Origin: Thalassomonas sp. M1454
GTDB taxonomy: Bacteria; Pseudomonadota; Gammaproteobacteria; Enterobacterales; Alteromonadaceae
Direction: 5' to 3'
Assembly (NCBI RefSeq): GCF_007097525.1
Contig: NZ_VKDD01000009.1
Location: forward strand, 153,024-217,023
Length of the DNA: 64,000 nt
How positions within the stretch are numbered: position 1 is the stretch's first letter; each line of letters begins with the position of its first letter. The translations under genes were made by a program, and so were the position numbers. A model generated the notes under the pieces. It was not told where the DNA came from and made no database searches. It saw nothing but the letters and a program-made list of their open reading frames with translations. Below are positions 63,201 through 64,000 of this stretch, piece by piece.

Positions 63201-64000
63201 AGTCAAGTGATGACTCTTGTATCTAGCCAAACTTATGAGCTTACTTTTAAAGCCAAAGCTGATGTGGAACGCACTATACTTGCTGGTCTTGGATTAAATT
63301 ATGATCCTTGGACAAACATTGTAGAAACAGTTGCTTTAACAACAGATTGGGTTACTTATAGCTATATAATTACGCCAGAATTTGGTGATGATAATAACCG
63401 CGTTATATTTGATATGGGCGCTGATGTTGGCACAGTTTATCTTGACGAAGTCAGTGTAATTGCCATAGATGCACCTACAATGCCAATAGCTGCGGCTCCA
63501 GTTCCAACTGAAGCAGATGCCGATGTGATTTCAGTATTCAGTGATGACTATACGCAAGTTTCTGGGGTTGATACTAATCCTAACTGGGGTCAAGCGACGG
63601 TAACTACAGTAGAGAGCATTGAAGGTAATAGCACTCTTAAAATGGCCGGCTTAAACTATCAAGGCATACAGTTCGACTCTCAAGATGTGTCTGGTAAAGC
63701 ATCTTTACACCTTGATTATTGGACTGCCGATGCAACTGCATTTGATGTATTCCTTATTAGCGAAGGTAACGAAGTAGCGTACACAGTAACTACTACTCAA
63801 GGCGGTTGGCAGAGTGTTGATATTCCATTAAGTACTTTTGATGGTGTCGTTGATTTAACTGCTGTATTCCAGTTTAAGTTTGACGCTCAAAATCATGCTG
63901 GTGGTACAATTTATATTGATAACTTGTATTTCGGTAACCTTGTGGTTGATCCAGCACCAAGTGCACCAGTTACGGCTGCGCCAGCACCAACGGCTGCGGA
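60249..64000 (+). CDS. Large modular lipoprotein with CBM-like and cadherin-like domains (partial, runs off window)
   Basis: The frame is open from ATG at 60249 to the window end (1250 codons). Lipobox LTAC places Cys near residue 26. Two He_PIG/cadherin-like domains (about 46-135 and 138-228) are followed by modules in the order A1 (about 244-391), B1 (410-560), B2 (586-736), A2 (760-908), C (935-1073), A3 (1079-1230). A modules begin PTEADADVIS and end GGTIYVDNLYF. B and C modules begin NGDFEL or NSGFED and resemble CBM4/9-type domains. VDP-rich linkers join them. No catalytic domain is visible; a glycoside hydrolase such as GH16 may lie beyond the edge. GGGGA precedes the start. Confidence 0.85.
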   Translation, partial: MALVHKKVHLKRSMIMASVALALTACGGDSSSDDAEVLEEPVVIINNAPAIKSVAPLTVEAGKTYTYTLLASDADADANLSIFVDKLPRWLVFDSQTGVFSGMPTEANAGENEVSIRVSDGIDSVSQTFTITVTLPPSADVPVITSSIISNATVDTAYSYMLTATHSTALTLTATELPIWLNFNENTGELYGTPSSEDVGDHSVTLKVSDGDKEVSQSFSITVSLAPVDPVDPVDPDPTAPTTAAPSPTEADADVISVFSDGYTQITGVDTNPDWGQATVTTIESIEGNSTLKMAGLNYQGIQYDSQDVSGKTTLHLDYWTADATAFDVFLISPGNEVAYTVTATQGGWQSVDIPLSTFDGVVDLTDVFQFKFDAQNHTGGTIYVDNLYFSGTATVDPVDPVDPVDPVEPGANLVVNGDFELGNADVWGGTNNFITIEQGGSDAFIAKVIAPEAQSPGLKQTKIGEGVITAGQALTVSFDMKGSVLGDGGVVNALLFTESSAGVSKTDQLAPIAITPDWTSYSFDVTAGDNPEWGVSLLLQAACGAVAGCEVTAYFDNVKIVPTGSVDPVDPVDPVDPVDPVTPDVDLVENGDFELANLDGWLAEGASISAMQDGSGNWLAEIIAAEAENPFIKQTKIGEGEITPGQAITVSFDMKGTLEGAGGVVNAILFSEGSAGVSKTDVFLTETALSADWKNYSFDLIAGNDTEWGVSLLLQPACGAVAGCKVSAYFDNIKVLVEGDDDPVEPVDPVDPQPTEPTTAAPVPTEADADVISIFSDDYTQVTGVDTNPNWGQATVTTVESIEGNSTLKMAGLNYQGIQFESQDVSGKTYLHLNYWTADATAFDVYLISPGNETGYTITTSQGGWQSIDIPLSTYSGVVDLTDVFQFKFDAQNHTGGTIYIDNLYFSNVVSVDPVDPVDPVDPVDPVDPVDPEGPVELVGNSGFEDGATNWVTPNTGTIVTEGDNSFFQATVATAGNAWDVNLSQVMTLVSSQTYELTFKAKADVERTILAGLGLNYDPWTNIVETVALTTDWVTYSYIITPEFGDDNNRVIFDMGADVGTVYLDEVSVIAIDAPTMPIAAAPVPTEADADVISVFSDDYTQVSGVDTNPNWGQATVTTVESIEGNSTLKMAGLNYQGIQFDSQDVSGKASLHLDYWTADATAFDVFLISEGNEVAYTVTTTQGGWQSVDIPLSTFDGVVDLTAVFQFKFDAQNHAGGTIYIDNLYFGNLVVDPAPSAPVTAAPAPTAA
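60981..63938 (+). repeat. Three dispersed near-identical A-module repeats
   Basis: Copies of about 440-450 bp at 60981-61422, 62530-62973 and 63487-63938 are highly alike in DNA. Each contains GATACTAA[CT]CCT followed by TGGGG, and a shared stretch encoding GNSTLKMAGLNYQGIQ. They are separated by other modules, so they are not a simple tandem array. Confidence 0.8.
62985..63047 (+). repeat. VDP linker minisatellite (7 x 9 bp)
   Basis: Seven consecutive 9-base units of the GTTGACCCT type encode seven Val-Asp-Pro units between modules A2 and C. Shorter VDP arrays occur at about 60932, 61434 and 61948. Such linkers are prone to slippage and space the modules. Confidence 0.85.

Overview
The window looks like chromosomal DNA of a marine gammaproteobacterium of the order Alteromonadales, probably a Colwellia or Thalassotalea relative. 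This is inferred from the AT-rich sequence, an MSHA pilus operon in Vibrio/Shewanella gene order, the rpsF-priB-rpsR-rplI order, and a large marine-type beta-1,3-glucan (laminarin) locus with a TonB-dependent receptor. No tRNA, rRNA, CRISPR array, transposase gene or phage gene was recognised.

Region 1 (1-10765, minus strand) is an MSHA type IV pilus operon. Reading from a candidate promoter near 10840 downwards it runs mshI, a PilN-like gene, mshJ, mshK, mshL, mshM, mshN, mshE, mshG, mshF, mshB, and mshA, which is cut by the window edge. Most neighbours overlap or are a few bases apart.

Region 2 (10943-36171) is mostly housekeeping. It holds a PLP-dependent desulfhydrase/deaminase, the S6 operon, an orphan type II secretin (gspD-like), rlmB-rnr, a cytochrome b562/b561 pair, a TraB/GumN protein, an M28 peptidase, an RND pump, erpA, a DUF6776-like protein, a ClC antiporter, hemJ, pyrB, hemL, a LysR regulator divergent from a quinone oxidoreductase, and a short-chain dehydrogenase.

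Region 3 (36214-64000) is the accessory part and reads as a beta-1,3-glucan utilisation locus. A LytS/LytTR two-component pair lies at one side. Next, on the minus strand, come two GH17 enzymes without signal peptides and a 1151-residue GH94-clan phosphorylase that best fits GH149. Divergent from these, on the plus strand, is a set of five genes: a lipoprotein GH16 laminarinase with three C-terminal modules, a TonB-dependent receptor, a flavin-dependent halogenase-like protein, a SapC-family protein and a cupin/JmjC-like protein. Beyond them are three large lipoproteins. One is a di-haem oxidoreductase with Lipoprotein_15 repeats; one is built from repeated binding modules; the third is modular and runs off the right edge. 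The inferred scheme is laminarin cleavage at the cell surface, import through the receptor, and hydrolysis plus phosphorolysis in the cytoplasm to glucose and glucose-1-phosphate. No inner-membrane sugar transporter is visible.

The least explained parts are the halogenase-SapC-cupin trio, the di-haem lipoprotein inside a sugar locus, the near-identical internal repeats in the two modular lipoproteins, a 140-bp inverted/direct repeat structure between the divergent glucan operons, and a shared motif about 100 bp upstream of two lipoprotein genes.
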